Made by a program: the position numbers and the translations under genes
The notes under the pieces: generated by a model
Databases searched by the model: none
What the model was told of the DNA's origin: nothing
What the model saw: only the letters and a program-made list of their open reading frames with translations
Origin: Siniperca chuatsi
Taxonomy: Eukaryota; Chordata; Actinopteri; Centrarchiformes; Sinipercidae
Direction of reading: 5' to 3'
Length of the DNA: 64,000 nt
Assembly (NCBI RefSeq): GCF_020085105.1
Contig: NC_058058.1
Span: 490,001-554,000 of the forward strand
Shown: positions 10,840-21,752 of the stretch, one piece after another
How the letters are laid out: every line of letters begins with the position of its first letter
Numbering within the stretch: position 1 is the stretch's first letter

Positions 10840-12402
10840 ATGTCCCGGGTCCAGAAGCTCCGGCTCTTCGTCAGTCAGCGGCTCAACGCGGCGGTCGAAG
10901 AGATTTTGGGAGTTTTTGAAGAAACCATCGTTAAATACGAACAAGAGGCGGCTCTGTGTCAGGAGGTGATCTCCCGCCAGCACGCGCTGCTCTGCGCGCT
11001 CCACAAGCCGCTCATGGAGCTGCCGTCCGCAGGTGAGTGAACACCTGAGTCTGGCCCGTTACAGGCGACCCGTCGCACCTGGAGGACGTCACAGTCCCAA
11101 CACGCAGGTGTCACGGTGCGTCCTGAGACCCGGTGATGCGCTTCAGTATTGGGGGGACTCGGTTCCGGTTCAGGTGTTACGCAGGTGAAGCTAAAGGGAA
11201 TCAGGTGTAACTCCCAGAGGCACGTGATGCGTTCAGGGTCCTGCAGGACACCACAGGCAGCACGAGGCCGATCACACCTGCTCACATTAAAGCCGTAAAA
11301 CAGCAACAAAGACACCTGAAGTTTTCTGCAACAAAACCCGATCAGGGTTTCTCAGGTCCCTTGATGCTGCGTTCAGGGACGCTCGGACAACAGAAAACGT
11401 GTTGCCAGTTGCTGTTTCTGTCCTCAGTGTTTCTTCTGTTGAACGTGACGACTGCAAACAGCAGCTGACAAAACCGTCGCGACTCAAGGTCCATTTGCTC
11501 GTCTGTTCTGGAGCTTTTCATCGTATCGCTTGGTCTTCATCAGCAGCTGTATTGGCTCTGGTTCTGGTCTGAGGTCCAGTACTCAGGTCTGGATCACTGC
11601 AAAAACAATCCAGTATTTGAAATGCTGAAGTTAATTGTACGTTTGTTTCCCTGCAGACGCCTTCACGCAGCAGCTGTTGGTGAGTAACAAAGAGGTCCCC
11701 CCTGAGCACCAGGACCAGGACCAGGAGGAGCCAGAGCCCCCACACGTTGAAGAGGAACAGGAGGCAGAGCAGCTTCAAGACCTGGACGAGGCCGACATCA
11801 TCCAGTTCACCTATAATCCCAGGTGTGCAGCGAGGCCAGGTGAGGACGTGGACCTGTCATCTGCCAGGACTGCTCGGGCAGAACCAGGAGCCGCGGGACC
11901 AGATGAGGACGTCCAGCTGCTGTCGTCTGAGACGGAGGACAGCGACGACTACAGCAAAGACTCGACTGACCCTAAACCAAAGAGGATCCGTAGACCAGGA
12001 GGACCGCTGAGCTGCAGAGTCTGCGGCCGGACGTTCAAGGCCCGGAGCTTTTTATTCCGGCACGTCAAAGCTCACCTGCAGGACGCCGAGCCGGTCTGCG
12101 GTTTGTGCGGTGAACGGTTCGAAGCCGCGGAGAATCTGAAGCTTCACGTTCAGACTCACCGGACGACTCAGAGGAGGAAGAGGGAGCTGGAGAACCAGAC
12201 CAGGACCCGGAGCAGAGAGAGACGGTTTCACCAGCCCGACGCAAACGCCAAAGTCCACGCGGGAGAAAAACCACACGCCTGTAACGACTGCGGGAAGACG
12301 TTTCTACAGGCGTGGAAGAAGAAGAGGCACAGGTGCCCCCCCGGGAGGAAGAGCCGAGAGAGTCTGGGGGGAAGCAGACCCGCACAGAAGAAGAAGCCTT
12401 AA
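10840..12402 (+). CDS. C2H2 zinc-finger protein, 3 fingers (two exons)
   Basis: Probable nuclear DNA-binding regulator of 312 residues. Exon 1 is 10840-11032 (ATG at 10840, donor GTGAGT, phase 1); exon 2 is 11657-12402 (acceptor CTGCAG, TAA at 12400). Residues 5-35 form the family's leader, RLNAAVEEILGVFEETI, an amphipathic helix. Exon 2 opens with the acidic segment containing KEVPPEHQ and PPHVEEEQE, then three C2H2 fingers: CRVCGRTF..HVKAH, CGLCGERF..HVQTH and CNDCGKTF with a degenerate H-x-C end. The first two match fingers 1-2 of the next gene. A low-complexity EEEE/RKR tail follows in an alternative frame only. The acidic module is more diverged than in the other cluster members. Possible polyadenylation signal AATAAA at 13066-13071. 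The first intron (11033-11656) shows nothing else. Confidence 0.85.
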
Positions 12403-13813
12403 AGGATCAGTCCGGTTCCTTTCGTGGTTTCGACGGTTTGTTTCCGAGCTGTGAGGAAGAGGAAGAGGATCGCTGTGAGGAAGAACGTCTAAGGGGGAAG
12501 TGATAATGAGAAAAGAGGTTTTAAAAAACTTTATTTTTGAAATGTTTGAAACTTGTTCCTCAAACTTTTGACTTTATTCTTGAAATGATGACGTTTCACA
12601 TTTCTGAGAATAAAGTAAGTAATAAAAAAGACGAGGTCGTCGCATTTCGAGATATTATTTTTGAAATATTTTCTTTCCTGAAGCGACTTTTCTTCTCGTA
12701 AAATTTTGACTTTATTCTCAGCGATCCTGATTTCTCCATCATGTGACATGTGAAGAGGCGGACCCTGATTGGTTATTGTTATTGTTATTGGTTATTGTTT
12801 CCATGGTAACGTTCTGTTGCTCCCGTTTCCGTTAGTTTCGTTAATCTACTGAGCTCAGAAGTTTCAGGTTTGTGTTCTGAGCTTCATTCGGACGGAAGAA
12901 CGAAGCGTTTGATTGGTTTGTCTTCGGTTCCGGCTGCTGCTTGTCTCAGGTCAGCGTTTCCGACAGCGTTCGTTAACGAGTCGAAGTTACCCGAAAGTTT
13001 TACAGCCAAAGCTGAGCGAAGCTTCTGTCCAGCTTCGGTTTCTGTAACCGGCTCCTCTGAAGTCTAATAAAGATGTTTTCTACCCAAACCACGACTCTCG
13101 AACGTTTCTTCATTTTCAAACTGTCCCGAACACATCGTGCAGCTGTAGTTCCCCGGCAGCCGCCAGAGGGCGCCGTGTGGGACGATGTTCCCTCAGTTAT
13201 ATATCCAGTCTTTATTAAGCAGCTCGTCTCTCTGAGGTCAGACACACCTGAGTGCAGCAGGTAGAGACACTAAAGGACCGACGGCAGCAGAGACAGACGT
13301 CCCCACGCAGATCTGAAGGTTTATATTAAACCATCTGGTCTGATGGAGACGCTGCTGCAGAGCGCTGTCTGACACCTGAGACCTTCCACAGGTGTGACGC
13401 CGGGCCGAGGTCAGGTGCCTGATCCCAGGCAGTCCTGCTGCACCGAGGCCGCTGACTTTAGTCCGGAGTCCGACTCACGTACACGAGTCCAGATAAATAA
13501 ACCCAGAAGGAAAAGAATGGAGATGTTTGGTATTCGGGACCGGCCCCCCAGCAGACAGGACCTCGGACCTAAAGGGTTTTCTGAACCAAAACAACTACTT
13601 CAAATGTCTAAAACCTGGATCCAAAGTGGTCTGACCAAACCACGTGCCACCAATTGCTTAAAAATAGTCTTAGTATTGTGACTCTGGGCATCGTGCTGCC
13701 GTACGTTTGATCTTCTCCCACTTTTCTAAGTTTAATCTAATCTTCTGTAGAAGCTCGACGGTAACGTTTCCCCGCCCCCCGAGAGTCTGGCGCCCCTCCC
13801 CTCGCGGAGCCGC
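12403..13813. other. 3' flank without recognised genes
   Basis: Contains repeated TTTTGACTTTATTCT motifs (12540-12720) and the AATAAA at 13066. No coding region or known element is convincing. Confidence 0.5.
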
Positions 13814-14155
13814 TTAAAGGCACAGTTCACCCCAAAATCCAAACCGCAGATTCCTCTCAGCTGTAGCCGTTTATCATGTGGATCGTTTCGGAGATGTCGG
13901 CCGTAGAGACGTCTGCGTGTTTGAATATAAATACATACATTTAAAAACTGTTTCCAGAGCTCCGGACCCGGGTGCTGGATCCTCAGGTCTGATGGGAGTT
14001 AGCTCCTCCACGAAGCCGCTCACAACAAACCTGAGGATTATGTTGAGTTGAGTTGACGTCTCTGCGGCCGCTCACGCCGAAACTCTCCGGATGACAAACA
14101 GCTGCAGCTGAGAGGAGGAATCTGGACTCCTGATTTGGGTGAACTGTCCCTTTAA
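13814..14155. mobile_element. non-autonomous inverted-repeat element, TTAA-flanked (copy 1)
   Basis: Starts TTAAAGGCACAGTTCACCCC and ends GGGTGAACTGTCCCTTTAA, giving terminal inverted repeats of about 20 bases and TTAA at both ends. The interior (GCTCCGGACCCGGGTGCTGG, GGATCCTCAGGTCTGATGGG) recurs in the opposite orientation in the copy at 54505-54920. No transposase ORF. TTAA ends suggest mobilisation by a piggyBac-like transposase, which is inference. Confidence 0.8.
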
Positions 14156-15591
14156 AGTTCAACTTTTCTACCATAACTGGGAGACAGCGTTTGGAAAGGG
14201 GCACTGCTCGAGATCAGGGACGCAACAAGGTCCGAGGTCCCTCTGGAGGGGACGAGGGGACACCCGGCTGTCCCTCTGGAGGGGACGAGGGGACACCCCT
14301 GCCTTTCTCACCGAGGAAGCTGCCTTCCTTATTTCGGCTTCAGGCTGCAGCTCCGTCTGTTCTCGCGGAGTCTAACGAGACACCGGCGAAGGAGTCAGAC
14401 TCTGAGACCCGACTGTTCAGAGACGGTTTCAAAGGCACTGTAGTCCGGCCATCGGTCCCGAACACCGTTCTTCTTCTTCTTCTTCTTCTTATATCGAGGC
14501 ATCTCAGCTGCTCCGACCCGAAACATCACAAACAGAAACATCGTCTGTGGAATGATTCCCACTCAGTCACACCAAACTCCTATCAAAAATCTAATACTTT
14601 AAGGATACCTTAGCTTCTCTACAGTTAGCGTTTACCTGAGTAACTGCCCGCCTTCACCTGTGCTGTGGAGAACCGCACGCTTCACTTTAAAGAAGCAATA
14701 CTGCCTCCGCAGAGTTCCTTATGTTCATCTGCCCACTGGAGTTACTGGTTCCTCTGCAGATTAATAGTTTACATACAAAACAAATCTAATGCATTCTTAT
14801 AGATTAAACTACCAAACAGTACACAAAGTAGTAAAATGTTAAACTAGGTACAATATTAAAATGCTGCTTATGCATCAATGTGTCAATAATAACAAACAAT
14901 ATAAATGATGTAATAATATAAGAAGCGTTTTCACTTTGATACTTTAAGCTTATTTTGCTGACTTGTATTAAGTCATTTCATATTTCCTGACACCTCTGAT
15001 GTTTTACTGATGAAACCACAACAAACTCACCCACATTATTATCACTAAATATAATATTATTATATTATTATTATTATCAACACTCATTATAATATTTCAG
15101 TCGGTCATGTTTCAGAACGAGGGTGGCGAGCAGCGTGACGTTAAACTACTTTAAAAGTTTGTTTTTTTTACAAATACGTGCTTGTTGATGCTTTAATTAT
15201 AAGCCGAATTTATGAAAATAATAATTATGTTGCACAGCGCGTGTTAGTTTACGTCTCTGACGTCATACATCTCTGTAGACTGGTAAGGAAACACTGAACG
15301 GGCTGATTTTGGATGGCGTCTGGTCTGAAGCTCGAACCCGGTGTAGCGGTGCGCTGAGATCCAGAACCTCAGACGAGACGTTCAAACCTGCAGTTAGCCG
15401 TTAGCAGTTAGCCGTTAGCAGCTACCATGCTACCATGCTACCGATCCTGGAGCCACGTTCGGAGCAGATGACGTAACATCTGAGCGTAGGCAACGTCGAC
15501 GTCTTACGCCATAAGACGCAGCTTTGGGGATCCCGGAAGCGTCGTCGCATTGTTTACATACTCCTCTTTGTTCGGTGGAAATTCCGCCAAA
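14156..15591. other. intergenic stretch with small repeats
   Basis: Holds a tandem duplication of CCCTCTGGAGGGGACGAGGG (14238-14297), a (CTT)n run at 14467-14490 and a decayed copy of the AGTAAAAGTAC-rich element (14790-14960). A GC-rich region with CGTTAGCAGTTAGCCGTTAGC repeats (15390-15440) precedes the next gene and may be its promoter. Confidence 0.4.
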
Positions 15592-18500
15592 ATGTCCAAA
15601 AAACGGTCCAAAAGCAGCGAGACCCGGAACCTGCGGGCGGTGATCGACGAGCAGCTGGCGGCGGCCGCGGAGGAGATCCTCTGGCTGCTGAAGGAGCGCG
15701 GGCAGGCGGCCGTGGAGGAGCTGAAGGAGCTGGTGACGGAGCGGGTCGCCGCGGCCGTGGAACACATCTTCTCCGTGTTCGAAGCGGCCAGAGCGGCCGA
15801 GAGAGGACCGGAGGAGCCCGGGGAGAGTCTGAGAGCCGAACCTGGAGCCGAACCTGCAGCCGACAGGAGAGGTCAGTACATCCGAGAAAACGATCTTAAT
15901 TCGGGGTGCATTTACTGTCTTCTGGAGCTTTCCACCACGTTACACGGTCTTTAGCAGGACTAGTAAGTGGCCCTTGAGTTGCAGCCACCGCTGCAGTTTA
16001 AACGGTGCAGCAAAACCTTTATTTAACCTGCAAAAGGCGTCAGTCACTGCTGTCACAGCCAAGGACCTGGTCCTAATGGTGAGGTGGTCTGGTGTCCTGG
16101 TCCGCTCTCTCGGCTGCCCCCCCCAGAGAGAGCAGCAGAGCCCAGATCCTTCAGTCTGCATCTGAGCGGAGCCAGAGATGGAAAGACTATCACAATATTA
16201 TACTCAAGTTAAAGTAAGTGAACTTAGCTAAAAGTGAAAAGTAAGTGAGACATTTTGGAAATGGCCGGTGACGTGCGATGCACCGTCACGCCACCGAGCC
16301 CTGATGTCCAAACCAGCAGTAAAGTCCATCTGTGCAGACAGATTGCGTACCAGCGGTGACCAGTGAGAGACAAACGCTGTGTCGCCTCGCTGCCATCAAC
16401 CAGGAAACTCAGACAGATGGCCGATAAATAAAAGAGCTCTGGACCCTGCGGCGGTGCGGCGAGCGGCATCCGGCTGCAGAGACACGTGCGCGCACAACGC
16501 TGCGTTGCTAGGCAACACAGTGGTTGTTGACGTCCCTCTCTGTAGTTGTTGTACTCACCTTCCTCGGGCGGACCTACAGCAACACTGTGTTTATCGCCTT
16601 AAAGTCTGACGCCGCTCAGATCGTTGTCTCTTCGCAGCTTCCTGCGTCAGACCCGGTGAACATCTTCACTGGCAGGTCGAGTCCAGACTCGCTCACGTTT
16701 ACTCACAGCCGTCCTATAAAGACGCGTTTCCACCCAAAGTACCCGGAACTTTTATCCCCGGGAACTATTTTTCAAGGAGCTAAAAAGTTCCTTCTGCGTC
16801 TCGCTGCGTCTCGCTGCGACGACGTTAAGAAAACATCGCTTTGTACGATCGATTTAGCCGACCCTTGTCTTAACGAACACCACGATTCTACACAATTAGC
16901 GGTTAGCATTAGCAGTTGGCGTTAGCGTGTAGCTAAGGGTAGCAGTAGCATGACAACAACTAGCATTACAGCGTTTAACAAGCAGCATGTGAGCCGATGT
17001 CTTCCACCGCGGCTTCAGCCGGCCTGGGAGTTCTGAGTTCCCCCAAAGGTTCCTGGTCCCCGGGGAAAGTTCCTGCGGTGGAAACGCGGCTACGACATGA
17101 TATCCACAGGGCAACTTAATGATGCTAGTTGAGCAACAAAAATCGCTTTGATTTATACAGAAACAGCCGCCACAACCAGAGGAGCCGGCGGTAAAAGTTA
17201 CCGAGGTTCAGACAGTAAAAACAAGTCCACATGAACACGATGATTCAAAACCTGAGATGAATAGAGTTGAATGGATGTAACAGAGAGCACAGCGGGCTGT
17301 CAGTGTTAAGACGAGTGCTGCGATGTCTCTGATCACGGCTTTGCCTGCACCGGACATCTTTTATCTCAGCCAGTTGTGGATGATCCACTTAGCACTGTGT
17401 TGAGTGTCTTCAGGTCAAACACAGACATGTTTTATGGACACACCAAATTTCTTGAGATATCTAAGAATAAAAAACGGCTTCATATTCACAGAAATGACTA
17501 AACATCTAACTCTCGGCGAGAAAGAGAAGGAGAGGATTTCGGTAAACGCTGAACTGTTCCTTTAGAAAGTTTAAATGACACATAACATGATTCAAACCAA
17601 CTGTGTGCAGTAAACGTGTGTCGTGTGTTTTTCTCTGCAGAGTTGTGTCTGTCAGTCGGTGTCCAGAGTGTCTCTGATGAAAAACATCTGAAGCAGAACG
17701 TCTCCGTGGACGGCCGACTGAAGGAACCTCTGCCCGGCACTTCCTCCGGACCAGAGGACGTTTCTGAACCGGACCGCCGCCCGGCCTCTCCGGACGATCC
17801 GGCCGGCGAGGAGGAAGAGGACGAGAACGGTGAAGAGGCGACGCCTCACTGCTGCAGAGTGTGCGGGAAGTCCTTCGACAGGAAAGGCTTTTTGATGAAG
17901 CACGTGGAGAAACACTTGAAGGAGGCAGAGTCCCTGTGCGGTCTGTGCGGCGAGCGTTTGGAGTCCAGCGCCGGTCTGAGGCTGCACCTTCAAACGCACC
18001 GCGACAGCAGCCGGACCTGCGACGTCTGCGGCAAGAAGTTCCCCTCGATCCGAGCTCAGGAGACGCACCTGAGGCTGCACACCGGAGAGAAACCCTTCAG
18101 CTGTCACGTCTGCGGCAAAGGCTTCAACCAGAAGGGCAACATGGTGACGCACATGAGGATCCACACGGCGGAGAAGCCGTTCAGGTGCACCGTCTGCCAC
18201 AAAGAGTTCAGCCACACCGGCTCTCTGGAGCGCCACATGAAAGCCCACGACGGACAGACGCCGTTCAGCTGCAAAGTCTGCGGGAAAAGCTTCAGCAAGA
18301 GCGCCGAGCTGAGGCGACACGTCCGGAGCCACGAGCCCGACAACGCTGCGCCTGTCGTCAGGAGCAGACGCAGGAAACCGAGTCTGACGCCTTCTCACTG
18401 CTGCAAGGTCTGCGGGAATGCCTTTCACAATAAAGGCAACTTTGTGCGGCACGCAGAGACTCATTTAAACGACCCTGCATGTCGCTGTGGTGTCTGTGGA

Positions 18501-19301
18501 GAGCAGTCGGAGTCCTCGGAGAGTCTGCAGCTTCACATCCAGAGCCACAGAGAAACCAGCAGGATCTGCGACATCTGCGGCATCAGCTTCAGGGACATGG
18601 AGATCCACATGAGGACCCACACAGGCCAGAAACCCTTCAGGTGCAAAGACTGCGGCAAGGACTTCCCCAGGAAAGGCTCACTGGAGAGACACATGAAGCT
18701 GCACGCCGGCGAGAGGCCGTACATCTGCGAGTTCTGTGGGAAGACTTTCATCGAAAACACGGTCCTGAAGAGACACATCAAGAGCCACACGGGAGGGAAG
18801 CCAAGGATTTACTCCTGCGACGTCTGCGGCAAGAAGTTCACCATGAGCCAGCATCTGGACGTGCACAAGAGGATCCACACCGGGGAGAAACCGTACACCT
18901 GCAGGGTCTGCGGGAAAAACTTCCGGCAGATCGGCAACCTGGACTCCCACATGAGGATCCACACGGGCGAGAAGCCGTTCATCTGCAGCCTCTGCGGGAA
19001 GAGGTTCCGCCAGAAGATCTCGCTGGAGACGCACGAGAGGTTCCACAAGAAGGAGAAACCGTTCAGCTGCCAGCTCTGCAGCAAAGGCTTCGTCCAGAAG
19101 ATCGACCTGAAGAGACACATGCTGACGCACACCGGGGAGAAACCTTACAGCTGCCTGGTCTGCGGGAAGAGGTACCAGGAGAAACGCTCGGTGGACTCGC
19201 ACATGAAGGTTCACACCGGAGAACGAGCCACGAAAGATTCAGCTGTGACCCCGAACCTGAAACGACAGGAAGGAGTTCACACTGACTTCATCCAGCTGTG
19301 A
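15592..19301 (+). CDS. C2H2 zinc-finger protein, 16 fingers (two exons)
   Basis: Predicted nuclear DNA-binding protein of 646 residues. Exon 1 is 15592-15871 (ATG in context AAAATGTCC; donor GTCAGT, phase 1) and exon 2 is 17641-19301 (acceptor CTCTGCAG; TGA 19299). The leader carries two copies of the family helix, EQLAAAAEEILWLL and ERVAAAVEHIFSVFE. Exon 2 lacks the standard acidic module and instead has a short E/D-rich stretch before the fingers. Sixteen fingers follow from about residue 167; most have C-x2-C-x12-H-x3-H, with TGEKP-type linkers mainly in fingers 3-5 and 10-16. Finger 8 lacks the core Phe (CGVCGEQSES) and finger 9 is shortened. Fingers 1-3 and 7-9 are paralogous blocks. AATAAA lies at 19754-19759. 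Codon use is GC-rich, unlike the AT-richer finger exons further right. Confidence 0.92.
16723..17088. mobile_element. inverted-repeat element with CGCGTTTCCACC ends
   Basis: CGCGTTTCCACC at 16723-16734 is exactly inverted as GGTGGAAACGCG at 17077-17088, with further matching subterminal GGAACTTTTATCCCCGGGAAC / GTCCCCGGGGAAAGTTCC. The interior has GCTAGCATTA-like motifs and no transposase. It lies in the intron of the 16-finger gene. A related partial copy is at 41750-41865. Confidence 0.75.
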
Positions 19302-21466
19302 ACTGTTTGTAACATCTGCTGAGATACTAAGAGTCACACGGTGTAAAGTCAGACTCACGTCCATCCCTGTGAGTCAGAGAGTTTTTAATTATCAGTAGTT
19401 ATCGGGGTGGAGTCTGCAGTGCTGAACATCACTGGTTGGTCAAACGTAAACCTCAGATTCTCTACAGTAGAGACAGACGCTCTGAAGGTCTTCATGGTTC
19501 TTCGCAAACAGGACTGTGCAGAAGGGACGTTTAGTTCCTGTGGCTCCTTAAGCTGTTTAACACAACGTCACAGAGCCGTTCTGCTCAGGACGTGATACGA
19601 AATCCAAGTTCCAGGTTCTTTGGGACCAGAACATAAAGCCCCTTTTTACACATAGAATAAATAACAGTCCTCTGTCTGTTAAAGTGACGGCTTTTTATCA
19701 CTCAGACGCTGGAAACGCCCTCTGGTCCGTCTCTGTCGACCCCCCTCCCCCCCAATAAAGAAGGCGTTTCTTAGCTAATCTCTAATCTTACGGCTGGACA
19801 GTCTGAAGCTTCCCTCACGCTGTTCAGAGGATTTAACGGTGATTTTAGCACATTAATGTTCCTCGGCTTCGTTCAGACACGACGGCACTTTTACAGAGAG
19901 AGGCGCGACGCTCGCTGATGTTTGTCAGCTGGCGAAAGTTACGATATGAAGGAAGAAGAGTTTCGTCTCTCAGCTGCGTCACATCCGACGGGAAGTAGAG
20001 TCGGGACGTGCTGCATGTGAAGACGTATAAGAAGAGAAATTTAGAGACTGTCGGCCAGATTATTACTGCGGTCGTGCGAAGGTTTGCAGCTTCTGCTCTG
20101 CGGTCATGAAATAAGACTTTATAATAGACTCTTCTCGGCTCTCCTCAGTTTCCCAGCAGCCGAGGCGCTTCCTGTCGTTCACCAGCTGACAAACGCCAGC
20201 CAGCGTCGTGTCTCTTTCTGTCAATGTGCTGTCCACGTTAACGCGGCAGTCCCGTCTGCCTGAGCGACGACACGGCGGCGCTTTGACAGACAGATGAAGC
20301 AGCGGCGCTGCAGACTGCGTGTCTGAGAGGGGCTGAAGAGTCCGGTTCCGGTTCCCGCGGTCGGACGCGGGTCACGGGTTCGATTAATCAAACAGTCGGA
20401 AACCAGAAGAAACTACAGCTGCAATTATTAGTTTATTAACCATAAATAAGTCACCAAAACACATTATTGATAGTAATTGTGTCCAAAGATGATCTGACGT
20501 TTGTTTGTTTGAACTTTTTGTTTCTGACTGCAGAGTTTGTATTTTATATTCAACATTTAATATAATAAAGTAGAAAGAATCAAATGAAAAGAAGTTTTAA
20601 CTGCAGCTGGTTTTGCTGCAGTTTTCTCCGTTAATTTCACACAAAGATCTGAAAGATAAATTCATTAATGTGTTTTTTTTAAAAGTGTGTAAAAACCGAA
20701 CGCTTCTCAGGTGTTATCGGCCGAAACGCTGAGAAACGAGTCGGATTGGTCTGCCGCTCCGTTTCCTGTAGAAACACACCGAGAATAAAAACATACAACA
20801 ACAGTCAGCTGCTTCATTTGGCTCTGAAACTGAAGAAATGTTGACTTTGTCATTTTTGGTCCGTTGATTTTACTGAACCGATCAGTCACTTCGCTGATTG
20901 GTCGACTGTTTTCAGTTGTGTTTCCTGTAAAAGCACCAAAAATCTTCAGTTTTCCAGCTTCATGTCTTTATAAACTGGATCTGTCTGACTGAAGGAAGCT
21001 TGAAGAATCACTTCTGACGGAGTCATTATGTTAGACTTCCTAATCTCCGGGAACAACACAGACCCGACCTCCAGAGACGGCAACTAAAGGTCACTTTCAC
21101 TTCATCTGCAGATGAATCGATTAATAATGTTTAGTCCATAAAATATCAGGAAAAGTCACATTATTCTGTAGATACGTGAGATTTTAGTGACCAGACTACA
21201 AACAGTCAGCGGAGACTTTGTTAGGAACACCTGTACTAACGCAGTCCAGCTGAGACCGAGAGCTTCACGAAGACAACACAGCTGCTGCATCAGGTTCAAC
21301 AGGTGGAGCTCACCGCGTCAGGTAAATCCTTTCATCTGACTGTTCTCCCTCCAGTCCAGCAGGGTTCGCTGTTCGCTTCGCTGCCGTCCGGGCGAAGCGT
21401 CGTCGACGCGGAACTCCGTGTGTGTTTACGTCCCCGCTGGCTCTTTGTCCGCAGAACCGGGGGACG
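19302..21466. other. intergenic stretch without recognised genes
   Basis: Holds the 3' flank of the 16-finger gene with AATAAA at 19754, then AT-rich sequence. From about 21340 the sequence becomes GC-rich and is partly matched upstream of the duplicated leader exon at 30330-30440 (CTCCAGTCCAGCAG, GTCGTCGACGCGGAACTC); this is the likely 5' region of the next gene. Confidence 0.45.
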
Positions 21467-21752
21467 ATGTGCGCCGTGCAGCTGCTGCGGGTGTCGGTAC
21501 AGGAGCGGATCAGCGCCGCCGCGGAAGACTTTCTGCTGCGGGTGGAAAAAGGACGAGAAGCGGCTGAAATCCCGGCGCTGAGAGCGCTGCTCACCGAGCG
21601 GCTCGCGGCGGCTGCGGAGGAGATCGTCGGGCTGTTTGAGGAAACGGTGGCGGAGTACGAAGACAGAGCCGAGCGGTCAGAGCGGGAGATCCGCCGCCAG
21701 AGGAGGCTGCTCGATGCCGTGCTGAAGCCCGAAGTCAGGCTGCACAGAGCAG
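21467..21752 (+). CDS. leader exon of zinc-finger gene 3 (duplicated helical leader)
   Basis: First coding exon, 95 codons plus one base, ATG at 21467 in context GACGATGTG, donor GTCAGT. It encodes two tandem copies of the family helix: QERISAAAEDFLLRVE and TERLAAAAEEIVGLFEETVAEYE, followed by an Arg/Glu-rich segment (EREIRRQRRLLDAV). The phase and the final Arg-Ala match the acceptor at 25071, giving a joined protein of 504 residues. The helix pair probably mediates protein contact or oligomerisation; that is inference from its amphipathic pattern. Nucleotide sequence from about 21447 to 21797 is identical to 30440-30790. No named domain is known to me. Confidence 0.8.

Noticed and set aside
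17652-18464. 270-codon minus-strand frame opposite the 16-finger exon
   Set aside because: It is a shadow of the finger repeats on the other strand; the + strand encodes 16 fingers with splice signals.
18479-19285. 268-codon alternative + frame within the finger exon
   Set aside because: A third-frame shadow rich in Arg, His, Glu and Pro, produced by GC-rich finger codons.
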